From the NCBI RefSeq assembly GCF_027214045.1, contig NZ_JAPWHE010000004.1, forward strand, positions 124,001-188,000: a DNA stretch of 64,000 nt, written 5' to 3'. A program made the translations under genes and the position numbers. Source of the DNA: Castellaniella denitrificans. GTDB taxonomy: Bacteria > Pseudomonadota > Gammaproteobacteria > Burkholderiales > Burkholderiaceae_B. Below, one piece after another: positions 56,899-64,000 of the stretch (positions are counted from its first letter, which is position 1; every line of letters starts with the position of its first letter). Below the pieces are notes generated by a model. That model did not search any database and was not told where the DNA came from. It was given only the letters and a program-made list of their open reading frames with translations.

Positions 56899-58203
56899 AT
56901 GAAAGTCGCTGTCATTGGATCGGGCATTTCAGGCTTGGCGGCTGCTCACCGCCTGAAAGGCCATGCGCGGGTGACGCTGTTCGAGGCGGGAGGCTATTTC
57001 GGTGGCCACACGCACTCCGTACAGGTCGACTTGCCGGATGTCCATGGCCGTCGGGTCTCTCATGCGGTCGACACGGGGTTCCTGGTTTTCAATGAACGGA
57101 CGTACCCCGGGCTCATTGCCCTGTTCCAGGAGTTGGGCGTGGCTACCGCGCCTTCCGACATGTCGTTCTCCGTCCAGGTGCCGGGCGCCGGTCCGGCGGG
57201 CGCCCACGCCCTCGAATGGAGCGGCTCCAGCCTGGCCACGGTGTTCGCCCAGCGCCGCAATCTGCTGCGCCCGCGCTTTCTGGGGATGCTCTGCGAGCTG
57301 TTGCGCTTCAACCGCTTGTGCACCCAGCTCGCCACCCGGGGAGACGACGCCGTCCTGGTCCAGCCGCTGGGCGATTTTCTGGACCTTCATGGTTTCAGCG
57401 AAGCCTTCCGGCACTGGTATTTCCTGCCCATGCTGGGTTGCATCTGGAGTTGCCCCACCGATCAGATGCTGAGATTCCCCGTGGCCACCATGGTGCGGTT
57501 CTGTCACAACCACGGACTCCTCCAGGTCCAGGACCGGCCGCAATGGCATACTGTGGCCGGTGGCGCGCACCAGTATGTGGCCAGGATGCTCCAGGGCCTG
57601 GATGCCCGCCTGGCGACGCCTGTCGAGCGGGTCCGGCGCGACGAGGCCAGCGTATACATTCACGCAGCGGGTGAAACCGAGCGTTTCGATGCCGTGGTGC
57701 TCGCGGTGCACAGCGATCAGGCCCTGCGCATGCTGGAGCATCCCACCGTGCAAGAGCAGGCGGTGCTGGGGGCCATCCGCTATCAGGCGAATCGCGCCAT
57801 CCTGCATACCGACACCGCCGTGATGCCGCGGCATCGCGCCGCCTGGGCCGCGTGGAACTATGAGCGTTCCACGGAGGGTGCGCGCGAGTCCGCCCGCGTC
57901 TGTCTCCATTACTGGCTCAACCGCCTGCAACCGCTGCCGTTCGCGCAGCCCGTGATGGTGTCCCTCAATCCGGTCCGCGACATCGATCCCGCGCGGGTGC
58001 TGGGCGAGTTCGATTACGACCATCCGGTATTCGACATCGGGGCCATGGCGGCGCAGAGGCGTCTGCCGCAGTTGCAGGGTGTATGGCGGACCTGGTACGC
58101 AGGCGCCTGGGCCGGCTATGGCTTTCATGAGGATGGCCTGCAGTCGGGCTACCGCGCCGCGGATCTTCTGCTGGCTCGATGGCGCCGCCGGGAGGCGGCA
58201 TGA
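56899..58203 (+). CDS. FAD-dependent amine-oxidase-type oxidoreductase (COG2907)
   Basis: Flavoprotein with the N-terminal dinucleotide motif VIGSGISGLAAAHRL, then LFEAGGYFGGHTHSV. VDTGFLVFNERTYPGL is a landmark of the COG2907 family. The C-terminal FAD segment contains AGYGFHEDGLQSGYRAADLL. It has 434 residues. It is the first gene of the plus-strand operon, with GGGGA before the ATG. Relatives occur with DUF1365 and CFA-like genes and are presumed to oxidise or desaturate acyl chains of membrane lipids; the reaction here is unproven. Confidence 0.9.
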   Translation: MKVAVIGSGISGLAAAHRLKGHARVTLFEAGGYFGGHTHSVQVDLPDVHGRRVSHAVDTGFLVFNERTYPGLIALFQELGVATAPSDMSFSVQVPGAGPAGAHALEWSGSSLATVFAQRRNLLRPRFLGMLCELLRFNRLCTQLATRGDDAVLVQPLGDFLDLHGFSEAFRHWYFLPMLGCIWSCPTDQMLRFPVATMVRFCHNHGLLQVQDRPQWHTVAGGAHQYVARMLQGLDARLATPVERVRRDEASVYIHAAGETERFDAVVLAVHSDQALRMLEHPTVQEQAVLGAIRYQANRAILHTDTAVMPRHRAAWAAWNYERSTEGARESARVCLHYWLNRLQPLPFAQPVMVSLNPVRDIDPARVLGEFDYDHPVFDIGAMAAQRRLPQLQGVWRTWYAGAWAGYGFHEDGLQSGYRAADLLLARWRRREAA

Positions 58204-59030
58204 GCCCGGGCCTCGATCATCGTGCCTTACCGGGCAATCGGCCGTATATCGGCTTCGGCCATGTCTGGCATGACCGGCTGCGTCCGCGCCGCCATCGGTT
58301 CGTCGTGCCGACGTTTTTTCTCATGCTGCCCATGCGCGCATTGCGCCAGCGGCCAGCGTTGGCGAATCCCCTGGCGATGAACCGTGCCGGAGCGCTTTCC
58401 TTCCGGGATGCCGATCATGGCGATGGACGCGGTCCGGGAGAGGGGGGGGCGCTGGCCTGGCTGGAGGCGCTGTTGGGCGCCGAAGGCATCCACGATGCGC
58501 AAGGCGAGATCTGGCTGCAATGCTATCCCCGTGTGCTGGGATACACCTTCAAACCGGTCAGTTTCTGGTATTGCCACCGGGCCGATGACAGTTTGCGCGT
58601 CATCGTGGCCGAGGTGAACAATACGTTCGGCGAACGGCATGTCTACGTGCTGGATCACCCCCGCTATGGCCAGGTGCTGCAGGCGCGGAAAGTCTTTCAT
58701 GTCTCGCCATTCTGCCCCCTGGAGGGCGGCTACCGTTTCGAATTCCGCCGCACCGGTTCCCAAGGACTGCGATCGGTCCGGGTGAAAATCGATTATCGCG
58801 ACAACGAAGGCCCCATGCTGCTGACCGGCGTGGCCGGGCGTCTCGAACCGTTGAATGCCGCCAGCCGTCGCCGCGCGCTCTGGCGCTACCCCCTGCTGAC
58901 GCTGGGCGTCATGACCCGCATTCTCTGGAATGCCTTTCTGCTCTGGTTGAAACGGGTCCCTGTTCACGCGAAACCCGAAGCGCCGGCGCAGTCCGTTTCC
59001 CGTTCCTTTCCCTCGGACGACTGGCAATGA
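58200..59030 (+). CDS. DUF1365 family protein
   Basis: Conserved protein of unknown reaction that nearly always lies between a COG2907 flavoprotein and a CFA-like methyltransferase. Landmarks are YIGFGHVWHDRLRPRRHRF, LQCYPRVLGYTFKPVSFWYC and EVNNTFGERHVYVL. It is 276 residues from the ATG at 58200, overlapping the upstream stop by 4 bp. A hydrophobic segment near the C-terminus (LGVMTRILWNAFLLWL) suggests membrane contact. A role in lipid modification is inferred from context. Confidence 0.9.
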   Translation: MSPGLDHRALPGNRPYIGFGHVWHDRLRPRRHRFVVPTFFLMLPMRALRQRPALANPLAMNRAGALSFRDADHGDGRGPGEGGALAWLEALLGAEGIHDAQGEIWLQCYPRVLGYTFKPVSFWYCHRADDSLRVIVAEVNNTFGERHVYVLDHPRYGQVLQARKVFHVSPFCPLEGGYRFEFRRTGSQGLRSVRVKIDYRDNEGPMLLTGVAGRLEPLNAASRRRALWRYPLLTLGVMTRILWNAFLLWLKRVPVHAKPEAPAQSVSRSFPSDDWQ

Positions 59031-60250
59031 ACACTAAAACGTCTTCCTCATTCCCCTCCGGGTTTCCCGCCGACATGCCGGCCGCCGCGCGCACCTGCCT
59101 GAGCTGGTTGCAGCGCTTGCAGCATGGCACGCTCCATCTGGAGGCCCCTGACGGCCGCATGCTGCAGCTGGGCCAGGGGGGGCAGCCTCACGCCAGTTTG
59201 CGGCTGCGCGACTGGCGCGTCTTTGGCGCGGTGCTGCGCTCGGGCGACATCGGTCTGGCGCAAGGGTATATCGCGGGCGACTGGAGCACGCCGCATCTGG
59301 CCGATCTGCTGCGGCTGCTGATCGCCAATCGCAACACGCTGGAAACGCTGGTGTATGGAAGCTGGTGGGGGCGGCTGCTCTATCGCTTGCGTCACCTGAT
59401 GCATCGCAATACCCGCCCCGGGAGCCGGCGCAATATTCAGGCCCACTACGATCTGGGCAATGACTTCTACCAGTTGTGGCTCGATCCGGGCATGAATTAC
59501 TCCGCCGCCTGGTTTCAGGGGGATCCGTCGGGCGATCTGGCCCAGGCTCAGCGTGCGAAGATCGGCCGCGCCCTGCGATGCGCCGGAGTAGAACCCGACA
59601 GCCGTGTCCTGGAGATCGGCTGTGGCTGGGGCGCGTTGGCCGAAATGGCGGCGGGCGAGTTCCAGGCGCATGTCACGGGCGTCACCCTGTCCTCCGAGCA
59701 GTTGGCCTGGGCCCGGGAGCGGATGCTGCGCGCCGGGCTCGCGTCCCGGACCGACTTGCGCCTGCAGGACTATCGCGATATCCAGGACGAGCCGTTCGAT
59801 GCGATCTGCTCCATTGAAATGATCGAAGCGGTAGGCCAATCCTATTGGCCCGACTATTTTGGCGCCCTGGCGCGCTTGCTGAAACCGGGCGGCAGGGCCT
59901 GCGTGCAGAGCATCGTCATCGACGATGCGCTGTTCGAACGGTATGTGCAGGGCACCGACTTCATTCAGCAGTATGTCTTTCCGGGCGGCTGCCTGCCCAG
60001 CCCGACGCATTTTCGTGCGCAAGCCCGACAGGCGGGCTTGCGCGTGACCGATGAATTCGCCTTCGGTGCCGACTATGCGGAAACGCTGCGCCGCTGGCGC
60101 CAGCGTTTTACTCAGCATCGCGCCGAGGTCCTGGCCAAAGGGTTCGATGCCGGTTTTCTGCGAACCTGGGAATTCTATCTTGCCTACTGCGAGGCGGCGT
60201 TCGATACCGGCAACATCGACGTGGTCCAGTACACGCTGGTGAAAGATTGA
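59027..60250 (+). CDS. CFA-synthase-like SAM-dependent fatty-acyl phospholipid methyltransferase
   Basis: Transfers a methyl(ene) group from SAM to an unsaturated phospholipid acyl chain. It has an N-terminal lipid-binding domain, then QAHYDLGNDFYQLWLDPGMN, SAM motif LEIGCGWGALAEMA, SIEMIEAVGQSYW and QQYVFPGGCLPS. Where E. coli Cfa has YSCAYW this protein has YSAAWF, and the conserved His of LLHTIG aligns with Gln. Both E. coli residues bind the bicarbonate needed for cyclopropane formation, so the product may be a methyl- or methylene-fatty acid, or a furan precursor. It has 407 residues and overlaps the DUF1365 gene by 4 bp. Confidence 0.9.
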   Translation: MNTKTSSSFPSGFPADMPAAARTCLSWLQRLQHGTLHLEAPDGRMLQLGQGGQPHASLRLRDWRVFGAVLRSGDIGLAQGYIAGDWSTPHLADLLRLLIANRNTLETLVYGSWWGRLLYRLRHLMHRNTRPGSRRNIQAHYDLGNDFYQLWLDPGMNYSAAWFQGDPSGDLAQAQRAKIGRALRCAGVEPDSRVLEIGCGWGALAEMAAGEFQAHVTGVTLSSEQLAWARERMLRAGLASRTDLRLQDYRDIQDEPFDAICSIEMIEAVGQSYWPDYFGALARLLKPGGRACVQSIVIDDALFERYVQGTDFIQQYVFPGGCLPSPTHFRAQARQAGLRVTDEFAFGADYAETLRRWRQRFTQHRAEVLAKGFDAGFLRTWEFYLAYCEAAFDTGNIDVVQYTLVKD

Positions 60251-60257
60251 ACACACG

Positions 60258-60890
60258 ATGCCCTCACGACCGATACCCATGCCCGCTGGCCGCCCGGCCC
60301 CGTCCGGGCACTCCCCGCTGAGACGCCGTCTGCTCCTCTACGGCCTGGCCCTGGCGGCCCCGGGCGTGGCCGCCGAGCCGGGCCGGACGGCAGGCGCGGC
60401 GGGCGACCCGCCGGTTTTCGTGCGCCGGGTGCTGCCCGACGCGGCGCTGGCGGGGGAGGGGCGGCTGCGCTTTTTCGGGCTGCGCATCTACGATGCCCGT
60501 CTGTGGGTGGGGCGGCGGTTCGAAGCGGACAATTTCGGCGCCTATCCTTTGGCCCTGGAGCTGACTTATCACCGGGCTTTCGCCGGCGCCGACATCGCGA
60601 AACGATCCATCGAGGAGATCGGACATCAGGGCGGCCTGACGCCCGGTCAGGCGCTGCGCTGGCGCACGGAACTGGCCGGGTTGCTGCCCGATGTGCAGCC
60701 CGGAGATCGCCTCACGGGGCTGTATCTGCCCGGACGCGGGATGACGGTCTGGCAGGAGTCGCGGCGGCTTGGCTCCATCGAGGACGCCGAACTGGCGCTG
60801 AGGTTTTTTGGCATCTGGCTGTCCACCCGGACATCCGAGCCGGATTTGCGCAGCGCCTTGCTGGCCCGCCTCACGGAGGCCAGGCCATGA
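60258..60890 (+). CDS. Chalcone-isomerase-like exported protein
   Basis: Bacterial chalcone isomerase-like domain of unknown substrate; related folds bind fatty acids. The N-terminus (LRRRLLLYGLALAAPGVAA) reads as a signal peptide with a possible twin-arginine motif. The core has GEGRLRFFGLRIYDARLWVG, LTYHRAFAGADIAKRSIEEI and GDRLTGLYLPGRG. It has 210 residues. It lies 7 bp after the methyltransferase gene and overlaps the MFS gene by 4 bp. A periplasmic lipid-binding role is inferred. Confidence 0.85.
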   Translation: MPSRPIPMPAGRPAPSGHSPLRRRLLLYGLALAAPGVAAEPGRTAGAAGDPPVFVRRVLPDAALAGEGRLRFFGLRIYDARLWVGRRFEADNFGAYPLALELTYHRAFAGADIAKRSIEEIGHQGGLTPGQALRWRTELAGLLPDVQPGDRLTGLYLPGRGMTVWQESRRLGSIEDAELALRFFGIWLSTRTSEPDLRSALLARLTEARP

Positions 60891-62191
60891 GCCGCCCCGC
60901 AGTCCTGGAACCGGCGCGTTCCCTGCCGCCGGGCGATGGCCTGGCCTACGGTCTGCTGGGGCTGCCCCTGGCTTTTGCCGCGATCCCGATCTATGTGGTG
61001 TTGCCCCATTATTACGCCAGTGATCTTGGACTGCCATTGGCGCTGGTGGGCTCGCTGCTGCTGCTCGTGCGCTTGATGGACGCGGGTGTCGAGCCCCTGC
61101 TGGGGCGTTTGAGCGATCACCTGTATCGTCACAGCATCCTGGCCGTGTTGTGGGTGGCGGGCGCTTCGGCACTGCTGCTGGGGCTGGGCATGGCGGGCCT
61201 GTTTTTCCCCCTGACGCAAGGGCGGACGTCCCTGGCGGCCTGGATGGTGGCAGGCCTTTTGTTCACTTGTCTGGCCCACAGCCAGCTGATCATCTCGCAT
61301 CAGGCCTGGGGGGTGCGCCTCGGAGGGGATGCCGTTCAGCGCAGCCGCATCGTCGCCTGGCGCGAGGGATTGGGGCTGTTGGGCGTGATCACGGCCAGTG
61401 CGATCGCTGTGAACGGGAGCCCCCACAACATGCTGAAGGTTCTGGCCCTGGCGCTGCTGTTCGCCTGGCTCGCATTGTGGCACGCTCCGCGGCCGCCGGC
61501 GATGGCGCGGATCCGGGCATCGGCCGGTAAAGCCGCCGGAGCGTTCCTTCTCTGGGAGCCGCTGAAGGAGCGGCCATTCCGACGCCTGCTGGCCGTGTTT
61601 CTGTTCAATGGCATTGCCGGTGCCATTCCGGCTGCGCTGATGCTGTTCTTCGCGCAGGATCGGCTGCAGGCCGGTTCGTCCCAGGTCGCGCTTTTCCTGG
61701 TCCTCTACTTCGTCAGCGGAGCGCTTTCCATGCCGCTCTGGGTGCGGGTCGTGCGTCGCCTCGGCCTGGCGAGGACATGGCGCACCGGCATGCTGCTGGC
61801 CGTGGTCTGTTTTGGCTGGGTGGCGGGCCTGGACAGTGGCCAGGTGGTGGCGTTTTCCGTCGCCTGCGTGCTCTCGGGCGCGGCGCTGGGTGCCGATCTG
61901 GTCGTGCCGGGCGCGATGCTGGCTTTGCTGATCGAACGCCATGGCGCCCAAGGCATGCGCGACGGCGCGTACCTGGGATGGTGGAATCTGGCGACCAAAC
62001 TCAATCTTGCGCTGGCCGCCGGGGTGACGCTGCCACTGCTGCAATGGCTGGGCTATGCGCCCGGCAGCCGGGATCCGCACGCGCTGCAGCTTCTGGCCTG
62101 GACCTACGGTCTTTTGCCCTGCGCGCTCAAGCTGGGCGCCGCCTGGCTGCTGCACCGGTTGTTCATTGTCTCTCACGCTAACGAAGGATGA
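60887..62191 (+). CDS. MFS transporter (GPH/MelB-like)
   Basis: Twelve-helix major facilitator protein with the GPH-type loop RLMDAGVEPLLGRLSDHLYR after helix 2. It has 434 residues from an ATG overlapping the upstream stop. Homologues occur in photo-oxidative stress operons of other bacteria beside CFA-like genes. It may move a lipid precursor or lipid between membrane leaflets; the substrate is not known. Confidence 0.88.
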   Translation: MSRPAVLEPARSLPPGDGLAYGLLGLPLAFAAIPIYVVLPHYYASDLGLPLALVGSLLLLVRLMDAGVEPLLGRLSDHLYRHSILAVLWVAGASALLLGLGMAGLFFPLTQGRTSLAAWMVAGLLFTCLAHSQLIISHQAWGVRLGGDAVQRSRIVAWREGLGLLGVITASAIAVNGSPHNMLKVLALALLFAWLALWHAPRPPAMARIRASAGKAAGAFLLWEPLKERPFRRLLAVFLFNGIAGAIPAALMLFFAQDRLQAGSSQVALFLVLYFVSGALSMPLWVRVVRRLGLARTWRTGMLLAVVCFGWVAGLDSGQVVAFSVACVLSGAALGADLVVPGAMLALLIERHGAQGMRDGAYLGWWNLATKLNLALAAGVTLPLLQWLGYAPGSRDPHALQLLAWTYGLLPCALKLGAAWLLHRLFIVSHANEG

Positions 62192-62195
62192 CATC

Positions 62196-62732
62196 ATGAC
62201 CACACGCCGCCATGTTCTTTGTGCCCTGATCGCGGGACCCGCCGTGCTGGCGGGATGCGCCGGCCCCAAAGTGGTCGACTATGCGGAACAACGGCCCAGA
62301 CTGGAGCTGGACCGCTACTTCAATGGCCGTGTCAGGGCCCATGGCATTTTTCAGAAGCGCAGCGGGGAAGTCGCCCGCCGGTTCACCGTGATCATGGATT
62401 GCCGCTGGGAGGGCAATCAGGGGGTGCTCGACGAAGCCTTCACCTATTCGGATGGCACGAAGCAGCGACGTGTCTGGCATTTGACCAAACTCGACGGCGG
62501 CCGCTACGTGGGTCGCGCCGATGACGTGGTCGGGGAAGCCCGGGGGCAGGAATCCGGCAATGCCTTCCGCTGGAACTACACCCTGCGGCTGCCGGTGGAC
62601 GGCAAGGAATACGAGGTGCAATTCGATGACTGGATGTTCCTCGTCGATGAGCAGGTGATGCTCAACCGGGCCACCATGAGCAAGTTCGGCATCACGCTGG
62701 GTGAAGTGTTGCTGTCATTCACAAAGGAATAG
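62196..62732 (+). CDS. DUF3833 family lipoprotein
   Basis: Exported lipoprotein with the lipobox VLAGC near residue 21, then the DUF3833 core: RPRLELDRYFNGRVRAHGIF, FTVIMDCRW, FTYSDGTKQRRVWHLTK and YEVQFDDWMFLVDEQVMLNR. It has 178 residues and GAAGGA lies upstream of the ATG. Function is unknown. The family recurs with COG2907, DUF1365 and CFA-like genes, suggesting a role in handling the modified lipid at the outer membrane. Confidence 0.9.
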   Translation: MTTRRHVLCALIAGPAVLAGCAGPKVVDYAEQRPRLELDRYFNGRVRAHGIFQKRSGEVARRFTVIMDCRWEGNQGVLDEAFTYSDGTKQRRVWHLTKLDGGRYVGRADDVVGEARGQESGNAFRWNYTLRLPVDGKEYEVQFDDWMFLVDEQVMLNRATMSKFGITLGEVLLSFTKE

Positions 62733-62736
62733 CGCG

Positions 62737-63519
62737 GTGTCTCTCAACCCTTCATTGACGGACTGGCGTGGAAAGCGCGTGTGGCTGGTGGGCGCGTCCA
62801 GCGGCATTGGCCTGGCGGTGGCCGAACAATTGCACGCGCGCGGTGCCCGGGTCATCGTGTCCGCGCGCCAGCAGCCTTTGCTGCAAGCGTTCGTCGAGGC
62901 CCACCCGGGCAGCGAGGCGGTGGCTTTGGACGTGACCGACGCACAGGCCGTGCGGGAGGCCGCCGTGGGCCTGCGATCCGAAGGCCCTCTGGATCTGGTC
63001 TGCTATTGCGCGGGCCACTATCGGCCCATGCGGGCGGATTCGCTGGCGCTGCCCGAGTTGCTGAAACATCAGCAGGTCAATCTGACGGGGGCGTTGCATG
63101 TGGTCGCCGCCGTGGTGCCGGGCCTGCTGGAGTCGGCGCGGGCCGGACGCGCGCCGCACCTGAGCCTGGTGGCCAGTGTGGCCGGCTGGCGTGGTTTGCC
63201 GCAAGGGCTGGCCTATGGTCCGACCAAGGCGGCGCTCATCAATCTGGCCGAGACGCTGTTCCTGGACTTGCGGCCTCATGGCATCGGCGTCAGTATCGTG
63301 AACCCCGGGTTCGTCGATACGCCCCTGACCCGCCAGAACGATTTCGCCATGCCCGCGCTGCTCACGCCGGCGCAAGCGGCGGATGCCATGCTGCGGGGTT
63401 GGGCCCGCGGTGGTTTCGAGGTGCATTTTCCGCGCCGTTTCACGTGCTGGCTCAAACTGCTGCGCGTCCTTCCCTACCGCTGGTATTTTGCACTCGTTCA
63501 TCGCATGACAGGTCTTTGA
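62737..63519 (+). CDS. Short-chain dehydrogenase/reductase
   Basis: NAD(P)-dependent SDR with cofactor motif VGASSGIGLAV, CAG in YCAGHYRPM, catalytic Ser in SLVASVAGW, and Tyr/Lys in AYGPTKAAL. A C-terminal extension with Arg and aromatic residues may contact membrane (CWLKLLRVLPYRWYFALVH). It is 260 residues from a GTG start, with AAAGGA 8 bp upstream. Operon context suggests reduction of an acyl or lipid-derived carbonyl; unproven. Confidence 0.9.
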   Translation: MSLNPSLTDWRGKRVWLVGASSGIGLAVAEQLHARGARVIVSARQQPLLQAFVEAHPGSEAVALDVTDAQAVREAAVGLRSEGPLDLVCYCAGHYRPMRADSLALPELLKHQQVNLTGALHVVAAVVPGLLESARAGRAPHLSLVASVAGWRGLPQGLAYGPTKAALINLAETLFLDLRPHGIGVSIVNPGFVDTPLTRQNDFAMPALLTPAQAADAMLRGWARGGFEVHFPRRFTCWLKLLRVLPYRWYFALVHRMTGL

Positions 63520-63524
63520 CGCGC

Positions 63525-63989
63525 ATGAAATCCCCTGACTCCGACGTTTCCACCGATACCCGGGCCGCGTTGGCCCGTCTGGTGCGGCTCTACGAGCACC
63601 TCACGCCCGACCGCCTGGCACAGCTCGAACATTACTATGCGCCGGATGCGCGATTCAAAGATCCATTCAACGAGGTGCGCGGCGTGCCGGCGATCGCCCG
63701 GATCTTTGCGCATATGTTCGCCACGCTGGATCAGCCGCGATTTGTGGTCACACAGCAATGCGCGCAGGCGGATCAGGCCTTTCTGTGCTGGGAGTTCCAC
63801 TATCGCATGCGGCGGTGGCGCGCCGGAGCGGATCAGTGCATCCATGGCGCGACCTGGGTGCGTTTCGATGCGCAGTGCCTGGTGGCCTGTCACCGCGATT
63901 ATTGGGACGCGGCCGAGGAACTGTATGAAAAATTGCCCGTGATCGGTCGCCTGATGCGCTGGCTGCGCAAAATGCTCTCTGCCAAATGA
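63525..63989 (+). CDS. SnoaL-like / NTF2-fold protein
   Basis: Small cone-shaped NTF2-like domain protein: LVRLYEHLTPDRLAQLEHYY, then FKDPFNEVRGVPAIARIFAH and CHRDYWDAAEELYEKLPVIG. The family includes isomerases, hydratases and pure binding proteins. It has 154 residues. It lies 5 bp after the SDR gene, and its stop overlaps the next start. Members recur at the distal end of light- or singlet-oxygen-induced lipid operons. Function unknown. Confidence 0.88.
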   Translation: MKSPDSDVSTDTRAALARLVRLYEHLTPDRLAQLEHYYAPDARFKDPFNEVRGVPAIARIFAHMFATLDQPRFVVTQQCAQADQAFLCWEFHYRMRRWRAGADQCIHGATWVRFDAQCLVACHRDYWDAAEELYEKLPVIGRLMRWLRKMLSAK

Positions 63990-64000
63990 AAGACTTGACC
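63986..64000 (+). CDS. Start of a further operon gene, cut by the window edge
   Basis: An ATG overlaps the stop of the SnoaL-like gene by 4 bp (ATGA) and reads M-K-D-L-T to the last base. The operon uses this same overlap at several other junctions, so a real gene probably begins here. Nothing can be said about its product. Confidence 0.4.

Overview
This window is a high-GC, densely packed chromosomal segment from a betaproteobacterium of the order Burkholderiales. It is most likely from the Alcaligenaceae (Bordetella, Achromobacter or Castellaniella relatives). That placement is an inference from gene content: a four-gene ftrABCD ferrous-iron system, a phaC-phaB-phaR polyhydroxybutyrate locus, an xseB-ispA-dxs-folE2 cluster, an rpsF-priB-rpsR-rplI cluster and a rimP-nusA-infB-rbfA-truB-typA cluster. 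I see no insertion sequence, prophage, integrase or CRISPR array. About 60 protein genes and one tRNA are supported.

Layout. 1-3.7 kb (minus): a class I PHA synthase, a NodT-type outer-membrane efflux lipoprotein and the start of an HlyD-type adaptor, preceded by nested palindromes. 3.8-11 kb: tex, dinG, bamD, rluD, pgeF. 11-14 kb: phaC, phaB, phaR. 14.1-17.6 kb: ftrABCD behind a Fur-box-like site. 17.7-20.9 kb: a CHASE/PAS/PAS/GGDEF/EAL protein with a degenerate GGDEF motif. 21-23.5 kb: initiator tRNA (minus), scpB, rluB. 23.5-31.7 kb: the nusA-infB operon behind a leader with a terminator-like hairpin, ending with truB and typA. 31.8-38 kb: a DMT transporter, an AraC-type regulator, a hydrolase-acetyltransferase fusion and a HisJQMP-type amino-acid ABC transporter. 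38-47 kb: a LOG-family protein and polA starting on one shared CATG, a Na/Pi cotransporter, htpX, a second DMT transporter, a rhodanese and a Rieske oxygenase. 47.2-51.1 kb: xseB-ispA-dxs-folE2. 51.2-54.2 kb: rpsF-priB-rpsR-rplI and dnaB.

The most interesting region is 54.2-64.0 kb. A MerR-family regulator carries a C-terminal cobalamin-binding domain with both signatures of the coenzyme-B12 photoreceptors CarH/LitR: W-x9-EH at W166/E176/H177 and ExHxxG at H215. It is followed on the minus strand by a lipocalin and a TIGR01777 epimerase. It diverges from a tightly coupled plus-strand operon: FAD amine oxidase, DUF1365, CFA-synthase-like methyltransferase, chalcone-isomerase-like protein, MFS transporter, DUF3833 lipoprotein, SDR, SnoaL-like protein, and a further gene starting at the window edge. 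The 120-bp divergent promoter carries three TTGTC/GACAA half-sites that overlap plausible promoters in both directions. A matching TTGTC-N3-GACAA palindrome lies inside the regulator gene. I infer a light- and B12-controlled membrane-lipid modification and photo-oxidative-stress locus. The methyltransferase seems to lack residues that bind bicarbonate in classical cyclopropane synthases, so its lipid product may not be a cyclopropane.

All identifications come from reading motifs and family resemblance; no database search was run.
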